From: Thiotrichales bacterium
GTDB taxonomy: Bacteria > Pseudomonadota > Gammaproteobacteria > Thiomicrospirales > Thiomicrospiraceae
Assembly (NCBI GenBank): GCA_027036095.1
Contig: JALVTA010000161.1
Span: 1-5,782 of the forward strand
Length of the DNA stretch: 5,782 nucleotides
Direction: 5' to 3'
Part shown: in pieces, positions 5,776 to 5,782 of the stretch
Numbering within the stretch: position 1 is the stretch's first letter
Layout of the letters: each line of letters starts with the position of its first letter
The notes under the pieces: generated by a model
Database searches by the model: none
What the model was told of the DNA's origin: nothing
What the model saw: only the letters and a program-made list of their open reading frames with translations
Position numbers and translations under genes: made by a program

Positions 5776-5782
5776 GCTGCGT
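5768..5782 (+). CDS. Start of the next gene, possibly the DUF484 protein often found after dapF (partial)
   Basis: An ATG at 5768 opens MDELR and runs off the window, overlapping the last 8 bases of dapF. A second ATG at 5772, in another frame (MSC), would give an ATGA overlap instead. Only five codons are visible, so the product cannot be read from sequence; DUF484 followed by xerC is the usual downstream order in gammaproteobacteria such as E. coli, hence the suggestion. Confidence 0.35.

Overview
The window comes from a high-GC proteobacterial chromosome, most likely a gammaproteobacterium. This rests on recognising UbiE, UbiJ and UbiB in the order ubiE-ubiJ-ubiB (UbiJ is a ubiquinone factor typical of gammaproteobacteria), together with a canonical HslU, a DUF971 protein and a dapF followed at once by another gene start. 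No phage, insertion sequence, CRISPR array, tRNA or rRNA is visible. Almost every base is coding.

Left part (1-4768, minus strand): one tightly packed gene string, in transcription order hslU, MazE-like antitoxin, MazF/PemK-like toxin, DUF971 protein, ubiE, ubiJ, ubiB (cut by the window edge). The only gap is 41 bases between hslU and the antitoxin. Every later junction overlaps: 4 bases (GTGA), 4 (ATGA), 23, 1 (TGATG) and 1 (TGATG). UbiE methylates quinone precursors, UbiJ is an SCP2-domain accessory factor of the ubiquinone-synthesis complex, and UbiB is an ADCK/COQ8-type atypical kinase/ATPase that supports the same pathway. HslU is the AAA+ unfoldase of the HslUV protease. The toxin-antitoxin pair sits between the protease gene and the quinone genes.

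Intergenic region (4769-4938): a divergent control region. It carries two perfect TATAAT hexamers facing away from each other, which form an 8-bp perfect inverted repeat. One probably serves hslU and the other dapF. A long dapF leader with small hairpins follows.

Right part (4939-5782, plus strand): dapF (diaminopimelate epimerase; lysine and peptidoglycan synthesis), complete and with both catalytic cysteines. The first five codons of a further gene overlap its end.

The points most worth a second look are the toxin-antitoxin module wired into a housekeeping operon, the absence of hslV next to hslU with dapF divergent instead (compatible with a local inversion), and the symmetrical divergent promoter. 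I did not find a convincing undescribed system; all the full-length proteins belong to known families.
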